64,000 bases of DNA from the NCBI GenBank assembly GCA_937884605.1, contig CALGDM010000006.1:186001-250000 (forward strand), written 5' to 3'. This DNA is from an uncultured Spiribacter sp. (GTDB lineage: Bacteria > Pseudomonadota > Gammaproteobacteria > Nitrococcales > Nitrococcaceae). Positions 30,958-41,033 of this stretch are shown in pieces. Every line of letters begins with the position of its first letter. Within the stretch, counting starts at the first letter, position 1. Position numbers and translations under genes: made by a program. A model generated the notes under the pieces. It saw only the letters and a program-made list of their open reading frames with translations. It was not told the DNA's origin and made no database searches.

Positions 30958-32100
30958 ATGTCCACCGCCTTTGATCTGCACCTGCCCCGTCATGTCCGGT
31001 TCGGTCGTGATACGGCGGTCGAGGCTGTCAGTACCGTGTTTGCCTACGGCCGTCGGGCATTGATCATTCATGGTGCCAACGCCACCCGGGCGCAGTGGCT
31101 GGTGGATGGGCTGACCAGGATGGGCACCGCGTGCAGCTGTCAGGCCTGTCCGCACGAACCCGACGTGGGGCTCATCGAGACCGGCGTGGCATTGGGGCGC
31201 CAGGCCGATGTCGACGTGGTGGTCGGGCTGGGAGGCGGATCCGTGATCGATACCGCCAAGGCGGTGGCGGCACTTATCCCGGCCGCGGGGGATGTGCTCG
31301 ACTATCTCGAAGTGGTGGGTGGCGGTGCCGCGTTGGATGCCACGCCGTTGCCTTGCATTGCCCTTCCGACGACTGCCGGTACCGGCACTGAGGCAACCTG
31401 CAACGCGGTCATCGACGTGCCCGAGGCTCGCCGCAAGGTGTCGCTGCGTGATCCGCGGTTGCTCCCCGCGGTGGCATTCGTTGATTCGGCCCTGACCGAT
31501 CACTCGCCGGCGACGGTCACCCTGGCAAGCGGCCTGGACGCCGTGACGCAGGTCATCGAGCCGTATCTCAGCGGTCAGGCCAATCGGTTTACCGATGCAC
31601 TCTGCCGCGATGCGATTCCTGTGGGGCTGACGGCGCTGCAGCGATTGATGGCGGGCGAGGATCCAGACGCACGTGACAACATGGCCTGGGTGAGCCTGAC
31701 CGGGGGGCTGGCCCTGGCCAATGCCCGGCTGGGGGCAGTGCATGGCCTTGCCGGTCCGCTTGGTGGCATGACGGATCTGCCCCATGGGGTGATTGCCGGG
31801 GCATTGCTGCCGGCCGCCCTGCGCGCCAATCGCGCGGCCACCACCGGGGCAACTGCCGCGCGCATCCAGGCGGTGGAGGGCTGGATCGCCGATGCCCTCG
31901 GTTGCGAGGCTGACACGGCGGTTGACAGCCTGGCGCAGTGGTCCCGCACCCAGGGGCTGCCGGGTCTGGGTTCGGCGGGGCTCGCGCGCAGCGACCTGCC
32001 GGCGATTGCCGAGGCCGCCGCAAGGTCCTCATCGATGAAGGGCAATCCGGTGGTGCTGCCCCCCCAGACCCTGGTGGCGATGATGGAGTCGGCCTGGTGA
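30958..32100 (+). CDS. iron-containing alcohol dehydrogenase
   Basis: VVVGLGGGSVIDTAKAVAAL, PTTAGTGTEATCNAV, LPHGVIAGALLP. Confidence 0.92.
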   Translation: MSTAFDLHLPRHVRFGRDTAVEAVSTVFAYGRRALIIHGANATRAQWLVDGLTRMGTACSCQACPHEPDVGLIETGVALGRQADVDVVVGLGGGSVIDTAKAVAALIPAAGDVLDYLEVVGGGAALDATPLPCIALPTTAGTGTEATCNAVIDVPEARRKVSLRDPRLLPAVAFVDSALTDHSPATVTLASGLDAVTQVIEPYLSGQANRFTDALCRDAIPVGLTALQRLMAGEDPDARDNMAWVSLTGGLALANARLGAVHGLAGPLGGMTDLPHGVIAGALLPAALRANRAATTGATAARIQAVEGWIADALGCEADTAVDSLAQWSRTQGLPGLGSAGLARSDLPAIAEAAARSSSMKGNPVVLPPQTLVAMMESAW

Positions 32101-32111
32101 GTGGTCGTCTG

Positions 32112-32639
32112 ATGCGTCGGCTGCTGACGCTCTCGCGAATGATTGACGCGCTCAGCGACTGGGTGGGCCGCGCCCTGCAATGGGTGGCGTTGTTGATGAT
32201 CGCCCTCGGGGTGGTGAATGTCATCGGTCGTTATCTGGGCGCAGAACTGGGCATGCAACTGTCTTCAAACACCCTGCTCGAAGGGCAGATCCAGGCCTTT
32301 GCGGTGATTTTTCTGCTGGGCAGTGGCTATCTGCTTCGCCACGACGGGCATATCCGCGTGGATATCCTGCAATCAGGATTCAGCGCGCGCACCCGGGCCT
32401 GGGTGGATCTGCTGGGCACCCTGCTCGCGTTGGTCCCGTTCTGCACGGTCATGCTGCTCTACGGCATCGACTATGTGGCGCTTGCCTGGGAGCGGCTCGA
32501 AGCGAGTCCCAATCCCGGGGGATTGCCGCTCTACCCGATCAAGACGGTCCTTGTGGTCGGCTTTGCGCTATTGCTGGTGCAGGGGGTCAGCCAGGCAATC
32601 AAGGCGACGGCCACACTGATCGACAGGCATCCGCAATGA
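32112..32639 (+). CDS. TRAP transporter small permease (DctQ-like)
   Basis: 4-TM protein directly upstream of and overlapping the DctM-like gene. Confidence 0.87.
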   Translation: MRRLLTLSRMIDALSDWVGRALQWVALLMIALGVVNVIGRYLGAELGMQLSSNTLLEGQIQAFAVIFLLGSGYLLRHDGHIRVDILQSGFSARTRAWVDLLGTLLALVPFCTVMLLYGIDYVALAWERLEASPNPGGLPLYPIKTVLVVGFALLLVQGVSQAIKATATLIDRHPQ

Positions 32640-34006
32640 TCTACGAGATTCTGCCTCTGTCCATGTTCGCCGTGCTGCTGGTCTTTCTGCTCAGCGGCTA
32701 CCCGGTGGCGTTCGCGCTGGCGGGGACGGGATTATTGTTCACGCTGATCGCCAGCGACTGGCTGCCCGGGCTGGGAGTGGCGCTGCCGTGGGAGCCACTG
32801 TTTCGTGTCGCGCGGCTCAATATTCTGCCGCAGCGAGTGTATGGCTCGATCATGGACAACTACACGCTGGTCGCGGTGCCGTTTTTCATTTTCATGGGCA
32901 GTATGCTCGAGCGCTCGGGCCTCGCCGAGGATCTGCTGCAAACCATGGGACGGCTGTTCGGCCGTCTGCGCGGCGGGCTTGCAATTTCGGTGGTTCTGGT
33001 CGGCATGCTGCTTGCGGCCGCCACCGGCGTGGTGGGGGCCTCGGTGGTCACAATGGGGGTGCTGGCGTTACCGGTCATGCTCAAGTATGGCTACGACCAG
33101 CGCCTTGCCACCGGCACCATCGCCGCCAGCGGCACGCTGGGGCAAATCATTCCGCCGTCCATCGTTCTGATCATCCTCGGCGATCAGATGGGCGTGAACG
33201 TGGGGGATCTGTTTGTGGGCGCGCTGATCCCGGGGTTGCTGCTGGGTGCCGCCTACGTGGTGTGGATTGCGCTGGTTGCCTGGCGCCGGCCGCTGGCCGC
33301 TCCGGCGCTACCCGCCGGCGCCGACGACCGGGGCCCGGCCGGCCCTCTCTGGCTGGCAGTGCTTCGCTGCCTGGTCCCGCCACTGGCGCTGGTGGCGGCC
33401 GTCCTCGGTACGATCTTCGTGGGGCTGGCCACACCCACCGAGGCCGGTGCGATGGGCGCGTTCGGTGCACTGTTGCTGGCGCTCGCCTACGGCAAACTCT
33501 CCAAACGCAGCCTGCTGTCCGTCTCCGACACCACGGTCAGGCTGACGGCAATGGTGTTCACGATTCTGGTGGGCGCCACGGTGTTTGCCACGGTGTTCAG
33601 CGCCATGGGGGGACAGTGGTTGGTCGAGGACTTTCTGCTGGCGCTGCCCGGGGGCGAGACGAGCTTCATTCTGTTCGTCATGCTGACGATCTTCATCCTC
33701 GGATTTTTCCTCGACTTTATCGAGATTACGTTCATCGTGGTCCCGCTTGTGACTCCCATCGCCGAGAGCTTCGGGCTCAGTCCCCTGTGGTTTGCAGTGC
33801 TGATCGCGATGAATCTGCAGGCCTCGTTCCTGACCCCGCCTTTTGGGTTTTCACTGTTTTACCTGCGGGGTGTCACGCCCGATGCGGTGCCGACCCGCGC
33901 CATCTACGCCGGGATTCTGCCGTATATCGGGATACAGCTGCTGATGCTTGTGCTGATTGTGGCCTTCCCTGGCCTTGTAACCTGGCTGCCGGGGCTCGGC
34001 GACTGA
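32636..34006 (+). CDS. TRAP transporter large permease (DctM-like)
   Basis: VPFFIFMGSMLERSGLAEDLL, GTLGQIIPPSIVLIILGDQMGV, LGFFLDFIEITFIVVPL. Confidence 0.94.
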   Translation: MIYEILPLSMFAVLLVFLLSGYPVAFALAGTGLLFTLIASDWLPGLGVALPWEPLFRVARLNILPQRVYGSIMDNYTLVAVPFFIFMGSMLERSGLAEDLLQTMGRLFGRLRGGLAISVVLVGMLLAAATGVVGASVVTMGVLALPVMLKYGYDQRLATGTIAASGTLGQIIPPSIVLIILGDQMGVNVGDLFVGALIPGLLLGAAYVVWIALVAWRRPLAAPALPAGADDRGPAGPLWLAVLRCLVPPLALVAAVLGTIFVGLATPTEAGAMGAFGALLLALAYGKLSKRSLLSVSDTTVRLTAMVFTILVGATVFATVFSAMGGQWLVEDFLLALPGGETSFILFVMLTIFILGFFLDFIEITFIVVPLVTPIAESFGLSPLWFAVLIAMNLQASFLTPPFGFSLFYLRGVTPDAVPTRAIYAGILPYIGIQLLMLVLIVAFPGLVTWLPGLGD

Positions 34007-34007
34007 C

Positions 34008-35090
34008 TCAGTCGGCGTCGCGGTAGATGAATTCGCGATACCGGTAGCTGTTGACCTGATCCCAGCCGCGCAGCCGCTCGCGAAACGCCGCCCAGTTGGC
34101 ATAGATGCGGGCATAATCCTCGCTTTCCATGTCTTCCTCGTGCACGGCCGCGGCGCCGCTGCGGAAAGCGGCGAGGACGCTGTCGGGAAAGTCCCGGACC
34201 TCGACGCCCTGCGATTTCAGTTCCTCGAGCGCGACCGGGTTCTTGGCAAGGTACTGAGCCGCCATCCAGTTGTTCGCCTCGGCACAGCAGGCCCGGATCT
34301 GGGCCTGAATGTCGGCCGGGAACCCGCTCCAGACATCGAGATTGAAGTAGAACCCCAGCATAGCACTGGGCTCGGCCCAGCTCGGCAGATAGTAGTACTG
34401 GGCGACGTCCTGCATGCCCAGAATCTGGTCGTCATAGGGGCCGACCCATTCGGCGGCGTCCAGTGCGCCGCGCTCCATGGCGGTGAACACCTCGCCGCCG
34501 GGTAGCTGCTGGATGTTGACGCCGGCCTTGGCCATGGCACGCCCGCCGTGGCCGGGAAAGCGCATGCGCAGTCCCTGGAGGTCGGCCGGCGAGTTGATCG
34601 GAACATTGAACCAGCCACCGCACTGAGCACTGGTGTTGCCGCCCGGGAAGGCAACCAGATTATCCCGGGCGTTGAGCTCATCCCACAGGGCCTGGCCGTC
34701 ACCCGCGGTCATCCAGGCATTCTGCTGCTCGAGGGTCATGCCGAAGGGCAGCGAGGTGAAAAAGCCGTGGGCCGGGTTTTTGCCGATAAAATAGTAGGGC
34801 GCGGTGTGGCAGGCCTCGAATGCGCCACTGGATACGGCGTCATAGACCTCCACTGGGCCGACTTCGGCGCCGCCCGGCGAGGTCCGGACCCGGACATCGC
34901 CATCGGTCAGCGCCTCGATGCGCTCGGCGAAGTACTCGGCCGTCCCGTACAGATTGTCCAGCGACGCCGGCCACGAGGTGAGCATATTCAGCCGAAAGCG
35001 CCGCGGCTGGGCGATCACCGCCGGTGCATTGACGCTGCCGGCCGCGACCAGTCCGGTGCCGGCGCCCTTGATAAACCCTCGACGATCCAT
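34008..35090 (-). CDS. TRAP transporter substrate-binding protein (DctP-like)
   Basis: MDRRGFIKGAGTGLVAAGSVNAPAVIAQPRRFRLNMLTSWPASLDNLYGTAEYFAERIEALTDGDVRV. Confidence 0.9.
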   Translation of the reverse strand: MDRRGFIKGAGTGLVAAGSVNAPAVIAQPRRFRLNMLTSWPASLDNLYGTAEYFAERIEALTDGDVRVRTSPGGAEVGPVEVYDAVSSGAFEACHTAPYYFIGKNPAHGFFTSLPFGMTLEQQNAWMTAGDGQALWDELNARDNLVAFPGGNTSAQCGGWFNVPINSPADLQGLRMRFPGHGGRAMAKAGVNIQQLPGGEVFTAMERGALDAAEWVGPYDDQILGMQDVAQYYYLPSWAEPSAMLGFYFNLDVWSGFPADIQAQIRACCAEANNWMAAQYLAKNPVALEELKSQGVEVRDFPDSVLAAFRSGAAAVHEEDMESEDYARIYANWAAFRERLRGWDQVNSYRYREFIYRDAD

Positions 35091-35208
35091 TGCCTTTCCT
35101 CCACGGAGCAAAACGGCAAGCCTAATGCGCGCTATCGACCCGCCGCAATGGCTGACGGACGAAGGCGGTTTTGCTACTGTCGATTGCCAACAAGACAAGG
35201 GGGCAGCA

Positions 35209-35769
35209 ATGACGACCTACACACCGACTCGGGTATCCGACTGGGCCAATGGTAACCGCACTCGGCAGCTAATCTCCGTGCTGGTGGGCACGGGGCTGCT
35301 GGCGTTGTCCGCGCGGGTCGAGATCCCGTTCTGGCCGGTGCCGTTCAGCATGCAGACCTTCGTGGTCCTGGCCCTGGGCATGGTCTATGGGCCCGTGCTG
35401 GGCGCCGCCACGGTGCTGACCTATCTGGCCCAGGGTCTGGTCGGGCTGCCGGTGTTTGTCGGTGGCGGCGGTCCGGCCTATCTGGCCGGTCCCACGGGGG
35501 GGTATCTGCTGGGCATGGTCGCGGCGGCCTGGGTCGCTGGCTGGCTGGCCTTTCACGGCTGGGTCCGGCATCCGCTGACGGCGATTGCCGCAGCAGGCAT
35601 CGGCAACCTGCCGGTTTATCTGCTGGGCCTGCCATGGCTTGCTGTCTGGGTGGGCAGTGCCGAGCAGGCGGTGATCACCGGCCTCGTGCCCTTCATCCCC
35701 GGTGCCATTCTCAAAGTCATCGGCGCCGGCCTTGTGGCCTGGGGGATGATGCGCATCACGCGCCGTTAG
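35209..35769 (+). CDS. bioY: biotin transporter BioY
   Basis: EIPFWPVPFSMQTFVVLALGMVYGPVLGAATVLTYLAQGLVGLPVF. Confidence 0.95.
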   Translation: MTTYTPTRVSDWANGNRTRQLISVLVGTGLLALSARVEIPFWPVPFSMQTFVVLALGMVYGPVLGAATVLTYLAQGLVGLPVFVGGGGPAYLAGPTGGYLLGMVAAAWVAGWLAFHGWVRHPLTAIAAAGIGNLPVYLLGLPWLAVWVGSAEQAVITGLVPFIPGAILKVIGAGLVAWGMMRITRR

Positions 35770-35782
35770 GCAGCCGGCGGCA

Positions 35783-36736
35783 ATGTCGGTGAATGCCACG
35801 CCCGCGGCCGCCACGGTCATTGCACCGGGCCTGATACGGATCGACACCGGGTACCTGCGGCCGGCCCACACGGCCTGCTATCTGGTCATCGAGGCGTCCC
35901 GGGCAGCAATCGTCGACACCGGGGTCGGGCACAGTGTGCCGGTCATCCTGGACACGCTTGCCGACTACGGGATTGATCGCTCGGCGGTGGATTGGGTCAT
36001 CCCTACCCATGTGCATCTGGATCACGCCGGCGGCGCCGGTCCCCTCATGCAGGCCCTGCCGGAGGCCCGACTGGGAGTCCATCCCTCGGGCGTGGATCAT
36101 CTGGTGGACCCAACCCGGCTCGAGGCGGGCGTGCGCGCACTCTACGGGGACGCCTTCTTTGATCGTGAATATGCCCCTCTGATCCCGGTGGCGCGGGAGC
36201 GCATTGTGGCGCTGGACGATGGCGCCGTTGCGGCCATCGGTGCAAGGCGGCTCGAGGTGGTGCATACGCCCGGTCATGCCTGGCATCACCTGAGCGTGCT
36301 GGATGCAGACCGGTCCGTACTCCTCGCCGGCGACGCCTTTGGCGCCAGTTATCCCGGCTATACTGAGGGGGCCGTGCCGTTTCTGGTGCCCGTCGTGCCA
36401 CCGCCCCAGTTCAACCCCGATGCCTATCGACAGACCCTCGAGCGTATCCGCGATATCGCCCCGCACTGCGTGGCACCGGCGCATTTTCCGCTGATCGAGG
36501 CACCGGCCGCTGCCGCGGATCGGCTCCAGAGCCTGCTGGATGCGGCGGTTGATTGGGCCGAGCGGTCAGAATCCGTCGATGAGCTCCAGCAACGGCTGAT
36601 CAGCGGCTGGGCCGCGGCGTTGCCTGCCGGCTCGGATCAAACCGGCTTCGAGCGGGACTTTGGCATGGATCTCTGGCTGACCGCGGAAGGGCTCTGGCAC
36701 TGGCGCCAGAAAAAGGCACGTCGCGCCTCGAGCTAG
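35783..36736 (+). CDS. MBL-fold metallohydrolase
   Basis: PTHVHLDHAGGAGPLMQALPEARLGVHPSG (HxHxDH) and HTPGHAWHHLSV. Confidence 0.92.
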   Translation: MSVNATPAAATVIAPGLIRIDTGYLRPAHTACYLVIEASRAAIVDTGVGHSVPVILDTLADYGIDRSAVDWVIPTHVHLDHAGGAGPLMQALPEARLGVHPSGVDHLVDPTRLEAGVRALYGDAFFDREYAPLIPVARERIVALDDGAVAAIGARRLEVVHTPGHAWHHLSVLDADRSVLLAGDAFGASYPGYTEGAVPFLVPVVPPPQFNPDAYRQTLERIRDIAPHCVAPAHFPLIEAPAAAADRLQSLLDAAVDWAERSESVDELQQRLISGWAAALPAGSDQTGFERDFGMDLWLTAEGLWHWRQKKARRASS

Positions 36737-37530
36737 CGGCCGGTCACTCCCAGAATCCATCCCTCGTAGACTGCAGCGGCCGCGGTCGCGGCGTCCAGGT
36801 TGGGGGCAAGGTAGGCGTCAAGCTGACTGGCCTGATCCGCTTCCTGCAGCGCGCGGGCAACGGCGTAGGCATCCTGCTGATCGGCAGTCCGCTGATCGCG
36901 CGGGTAGCCCGCCGCCCATACGGAGGGGTAGATCTCGGCGATCGCCGACCGGTCGGCCGGAATCGTCCAGCCATCGAAGGGCCAGGCATGCAAGCGGGCG
37001 CCCAGGCGATCGCGCAGTCGAGCGATCCATGGGAGCCCGGCATGGGTCGATTTGGCCACCGAACCGGGCACGTCAAAGTGGAATACCGATTTTGCCCCCA
37101 CCGGCTGCTCCGTGCGGCGGCGCCAGCGGGCGTCACCGAGTCGGGCCAGACCCTTGCCGCGCTCGCCGCGGCGGACCGATTCGACGGTGGTATCGGGATG
37201 ATCGGTTGGCCAGTGGTGGCAGAAGTCGGCAAGAAAGGCGTCCCAATCGGTTGCCACGCCGTGGGCATCAAACCACGCCTTGGGAAAGGCAAAGCCGTGG
37301 TCGATACCGACAAGGATCCGGTCACGGCTTAGTAAACGTGCCTCGAGCCACGCCGCCAATGCGCGGCGATTCCAGTGACGACGGCCGGTAGGTTCGGGCC
37401 GAATCTCGGTGGCGGGGCCACCGGCAGTGGCTTCGTAGGCGCGCAATCCGGTGAGGCCGCGCTCGGCGGTGGCCGCGCCGGAGTAGTCGATGCCGATATA
37501 GGCGTCGAAGCGAGGCCGCGCTGTGCTCAT
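36733..37530 (-). CDS. DUF429-like predicted nuclease
   Basis: YIGIDYSGAATAERGLTGLR N-terminus, GIDHGFAFP; family assignment tentative. Confidence 0.55.
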   Translation of the reverse strand: MSTARPRFDAYIGIDYSGAATAERGLTGLRAYEATAGGPATEIRPEPTGRRHWNRRALAAWLEARLLSRDRILVGIDHGFAFPKAWFDAHGVATDWDAFLADFCHHWPTDHPDTTVESVRRGERGKGLARLGDARWRRRTEQPVGAKSVFHFDVPGSVAKSTHAGLPWIARLRDRLGARLHAWPFDGWTIPADRSAIAEIYPSVWAAGYPRDQRTADQQDAYAVARALQEADQASQLDAYLAPNLDAATAAAAVYEGWILGVTGR

Positions 37531-38606
37531 GCCACCTGGGGGCGCTGCTCGAAGGCGGCTCGGGCGGCGGCTTCGCCGGCCAGCAGGGCCCCTTCCAGCA
37601 GACCGGTGCTCTGATCCGCGGTTTCGGCCCCGCAGAACCATAGCCGGCCGCCCAGATGTGGGGCCCGCAGCGTGGCGGGTCCAACGGAGGGGTGAGCCGG
37701 TGGCTCGCGGCGGTCGGCTTCGGAGCAGATCGTGTCATCCAGTGCCCAGTCGCGAACGACAACCGCCTCCGGGTGCGCAGCCTGCGGTCCCAGACAGCGC
37801 ACAAGCTGATCAATGATCGGCTGCTCCAGCGACCCCGCCCGACGCTCGGAGAGCGGCGTCGCGACAAAGCCGAAAAGGGCGGCATCGCCATCGGCACTGG
37901 TGTGGTCATGGGCTTCGAAAAGGGGCCCGAGGCGACTGGCGATGCGGCCGGACAGGCCCGCGTCGCGCCAGAACGGATGCGCGTATCGGATGATCGCCTT
38001 GGCCTGTGCCGCCATCCACGTCGATTGTCCGGCCAGGGCTCCGGGCAGGCCGGGGTCGATCGTTGCGGGCAGCGCGATGCGCTCGGCAACGCGTCGGGGT
38101 GGGGCAGCCACCAGGACCTGGTCGGCAATCACCGCCGGGCCGGACTGACGCTCGATCTCGAGGCGACCATCGTGGCGCTGACTGATTGACTCGACCGGCG
38201 AGCCCCGCCGGATACAGTGTGCGTCGAGCGGCGCGGCCATGGCATCGACGAGTCCGCTGGGGCCGCCGACGATGCGCGCCATGCCGAACTGCCCGGGTAG
38301 CTGATGGCGCATGGGCGTTGGCGCGAATCCGTCGAGCACCGCATCACCCTGCTCGTACTGATCAAACACCGCCAGATTCAGGCGGTCCAGCCAGCGCTGG
38401 ATGCCCGGCTGGAAGGCCGGCCAGACCCATGACGGGCCGAGATCGGCAACCACGCGCCCATCGGCGTCGGCCAGCCCCTCGATGCGCCCGCCGATGCGAT
38501 CGCCGGCTTCGAGAATGAGCGGCTGGGTGCCGGCGTCAAAAGCGGTCCGCGCCGCCGTCATGCCGGCAAGCCCCGCGCCGACGATTGCCAGGTCGGTCTC
38601 GATCAT
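37527..38606 (-). CDS. FAD-dependent oxidoreductase (flavin amine oxidase family)
   Basis: DLAIVGAGLAGMTAARTAFDAGTQPLILEAGDRIGGRI; C-terminal GGRLWFCGAETADQSTGLLEGALLAGEAAARA. Confidence 0.9.
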   Translation of the reverse strand: MIETDLAIVGAGLAGMTAARTAFDAGTQPLILEAGDRIGGRIEGLADADGRVVADLGPSWVWPAFQPGIQRWLDRLNLAVFDQYEQGDAVLDGFAPTPMRHQLPGQFGMARIVGGPSGLVDAMAAPLDAHCIRRGSPVESISQRHDGRLEIERQSGPAVIADQVLVAAPPRRVAERIALPATIDPGLPGALAGQSTWMAAQAKAIIRYAHPFWRDAGLSGRIASRLGPLFEAHDHTSADGDAALFGFVATPLSERRAGSLEQPIIDQLVRCLGPQAAHPEAVVVRDWALDDTICSEADRREPPAHPSVGPATLRAPHLGGRLWFCGAETADQSTGLLEGALLAGEAAARAAFEQRPQVA

Positions 38607-38618
38607 GCGTGTCCCTTT

Positions 38619-40163
38619 CTAGCCAATGGGCTGTATATCCGATTCCGTCGATTCGTAGCGAAGCGCGCGCATCAGACTGAAGCAGCAGATCACCAGGATG
38701 ACCGCCACCGGCAGACCAGCGGCAAGTGCGCCGGTCTGCAGCCCCTGGAGCGCTGTTTCACCGCCAATCAGCAGCAGGGTGGCGGCGACGGCGCCCTCGG
38801 TAATGCCCCAGATCACGCGCTGCCGGCGCGGCGAATGCGTGGCCCCCCGCGAGATCAGCGAGTCGACCACGAAGGTCCCCGAGTCGGACGAGGTAACGAA
38901 ATACGTAGCAATGAGCAACGTTGCCAGCGCCGACGTGATCGTCGACCACGGCAGGGCGTCGAGGGTTCGGTAAAGGGCCACCGTGGTGTCCTCACTGACC
39001 GCTGCCGCAATGCCGGCGTTGCTGCCAAACACCTCCAGATGCAGGGCCGTGCCGCCAAACACCGTCAGCCAGATAAAGACGAACAGTGTCGGCAGGGCGA
39101 GGACACCGACGATGAATTCGCGAATGGTGCGCCCGCGGGAAATCCGGGCGATGAACAGCCCCACGAAGGGAGACCATGCAATCCACCAGCCCCAGTAGAA
39201 CATGGTCCAGTCCTCGTGCCACTGGGTGCCCTGCATGGCGCCTGTGGAAAGGCTCAAACTAACCAGTTGCTGAAAGTAGCCGCCCACGGAATCAAGCAGA
39301 AAACGAATCAGAAACAGAGACGGGCCGGCAATAAAAATAAACGCGAGCAACAGCAGCGCCAGGCTGAGGTTAAAGATGCTCAGCCACTTCAGGCCTCGAT
39401 CGAGCCCCGAGATCACCGAAAGCACGGCAAAACCGGTAATCGTCGCAATGATACCCACCTGCCAGGCAGCACCCACCGGCAGTCCCAGCAGCTCGTTGAG
39501 ACCGGTGTTGAGCTGCATCGCGCCAAACCCCAGTGAGGTCGCGAGACCGAATAGCGTACCGAAGACGGCCAACGTATCGATGGCGTGGCCGATGGGTCCG
39601 TGAATGCGCTCGCCGATCAGGGGATGAAAGATCGAGCGGATGGTCAGCGGCAGCTGATGGCGGAAGCTGAAGTACGCCACTGACAGGCCCAGCACCACAT
39701 ACACCGCCCAGGCGTGCAGCCCCCAGTGAAAGAAGCTGTAGATCATTGCCTGGCCGGCGGCTTCGCGCGTGCCTCCGGGTCCGGTCGGCGGGTTCTGGTA
39801 ATGCAGGATGGGTTCGGCGATGCTCCAGAACACTAGACCGATCCCCATCCCGGCACTGAACAGCATCGCAAACCAGGCCGAAAACCGAAAATGTGGGCGG
39901 TCGCCGGGCTGGCCCAGGCGGATCCGTCCGTAGCGACTCAGGCCCAGCCAGATCAGGAAGCCGACAAAAAACGTCACCACCACCAGATAGCTCCAGCCGA
40001 GGTAGGCGGTGATAAACCCGTGAATCGCCTGGAAAAGGCCTGTGGCCTGACGCGGCAGCACCACGCCGAACGCCAGAAACCCGCCGATGATCAGTGCCGA
40101 TGCGGTGAACACCGTCGGGTTAACGGTGGCAAAGAACCGCTCGCCGCGCGGCTTTTTGCGCAT
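38619..40163 (-). CDS. BCCT-family (betaine/carnitine/choline) transporter
   Basis: FSAGMGIGLVFWSIAEPILHYQNPP, HWGLHAWAVYVVLGLSVAYFSFR, TSSDSGTFVVDSL. Confidence 0.95.
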   Translation of the reverse strand: MRKKPRGERFFATVNPTVFTASALIIGGFLAFGVVLPRQATGLFQAIHGFITAYLGWSYLVVVTFFVGFLIWLGLSRYGRIRLGQPGDRPHFRFSAWFAMLFSAGMGIGLVFWSIAEPILHYQNPPTGPGGTREAAGQAMIYSFFHWGLHAWAVYVVLGLSVAYFSFRHQLPLTIRSIFHPLIGERIHGPIGHAIDTLAVFGTLFGLATSLGFGAMQLNTGLNELLGLPVGAAWQVGIIATITGFAVLSVISGLDRGLKWLSIFNLSLALLLLAFIFIAGPSLFLIRFLLDSVGGYFQQLVSLSLSTGAMQGTQWHEDWTMFYWGWWIAWSPFVGLFIARISRGRTIREFIVGVLALPTLFVFIWLTVFGGTALHLEVFGSNAGIAAAVSEDTTVALYRTLDALPWSTITSALATLLIATYFVTSSDSGTFVVDSLISRGATHSPRRQRVIWGITEGAVAATLLLIGGETALQGLQTGALAAGLPVAVILVICCFSLMRALRYESTESDIQPIG

Positions 40164-40178
40164 CAGCGGTGCTCCTGT

Positions 40179-40565
40179 CTAGTCGCGATCATCGCTCGCG
40201 ACGGCATAGGCGGCGAGCGTTTCAAAACCAATGACGGCAAGGGTTTCTTCGTGGGTAGCGGCGAGGTCGACGGGCGGTGCAACGCCCGCTCGATACGCCT
40301 CGAGCCAGCGCCCGGCACACAGGCACCAGCGATCGCCCGGCTTGAGCCCGGGGAAGTCGGCAAACGGCACGGGCGCGGTCAGATCGTTGCCGCGGCTGCG
40401 CGAGAAGGACAGGAACGCCTCGGTGACAAGGGCGCAGACCGTATGCATGCCGCCGTCGGCGTGACTGGTGTTGCAGCAGCCATCACGAAAGAATCCGGTG
40501 ATCGGGTCCTGTCCGCAGGGCTGAAGGGGACTGCCGAATACGTTAGTGCTCTTGAACTGATCCAT
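40179..40565 (-). CDS. DUF2237 family protein
   Basis: NVFGSPLQPCGQDPITGFFRDGCCNTSHADGGMHTVCALVTEAFL. Confidence 0.88.
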   Translation of the reverse strand: MDQFKSTNVFGSPLQPCGQDPITGFFRDGCCNTSHADGGMHTVCALVTEAFLSFSRSRGNDLTAPVPFADFPGLKPGDRWCLCAGRWLEAYRAGVAPPVDLAATHEETLAVIGFETLAAYAVASDDRD

Positions 40566-40664
40566 GGTGTCAGTCTACGCCTGCGGGGCTCGGGTTGCCT
40601 ATGCACAGGCAAGTGCCTACCGTTGGGAGGACACTGAGAGACGCCGACCACTGCCGGGGGACCC

Positions 40665-41033
40665 ATGAAGCGATTCGCTCTGCCGCTTGCAACCTTTGCC
40701 CTGCTGCTGGCGCTGGCCCTGGCAATGGGTGGCGCCCACGGCCACTCAATGGTCACATCCAGCGCCCCGGCCGACGGTACAACCGTCGCGGAATCGCCAG
40801 CGCGCATCGACGTCGCGTTTGACGCGCCCATGCGTATCGTCAGCGTGACGCTGCGCGGCGCCGACGGGACCGACTATGCGGTCAAGGCGGTGGGCGGTCG
40901 TTCGGCGAGTGACAGCCTTGTCGTCGAGCCGCCGAGCTTGCCCGACGGCGACTACACCCTCGAGTGGCGCGGGCTGTCCGGGGACGGACATACCCTCTCG
41001 GAAACCCTTTCCTTTACGGTCGGTGAGCGCTGA
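40665..41033 (+). CDS. copC: copper resistance protein CopC-like
   Basis: Signal peptide, AHGHSMVTSSAPADGTTVAESPARIDVAFDAPM, YTLEWRGLSGDGHTLSETLSFTV. Confidence 0.87.
   Translation: MKRFALPLATFALLLALALAMGGAHGHSMVTSSAPADGTTVAESPARIDVAFDAPMRIVSVTLRGADGTDYAVKAVGGRSASDSLVVEPPSLPDGDYTLEWRGLSGDGHTLSETLSFTVGER

Noticed and set aside
32788-34026. 412-aa ORF in another frame of the TRAP large permease
   Set aside because: Low-complexity frame artefact; the real frame has a full DctM sequence.
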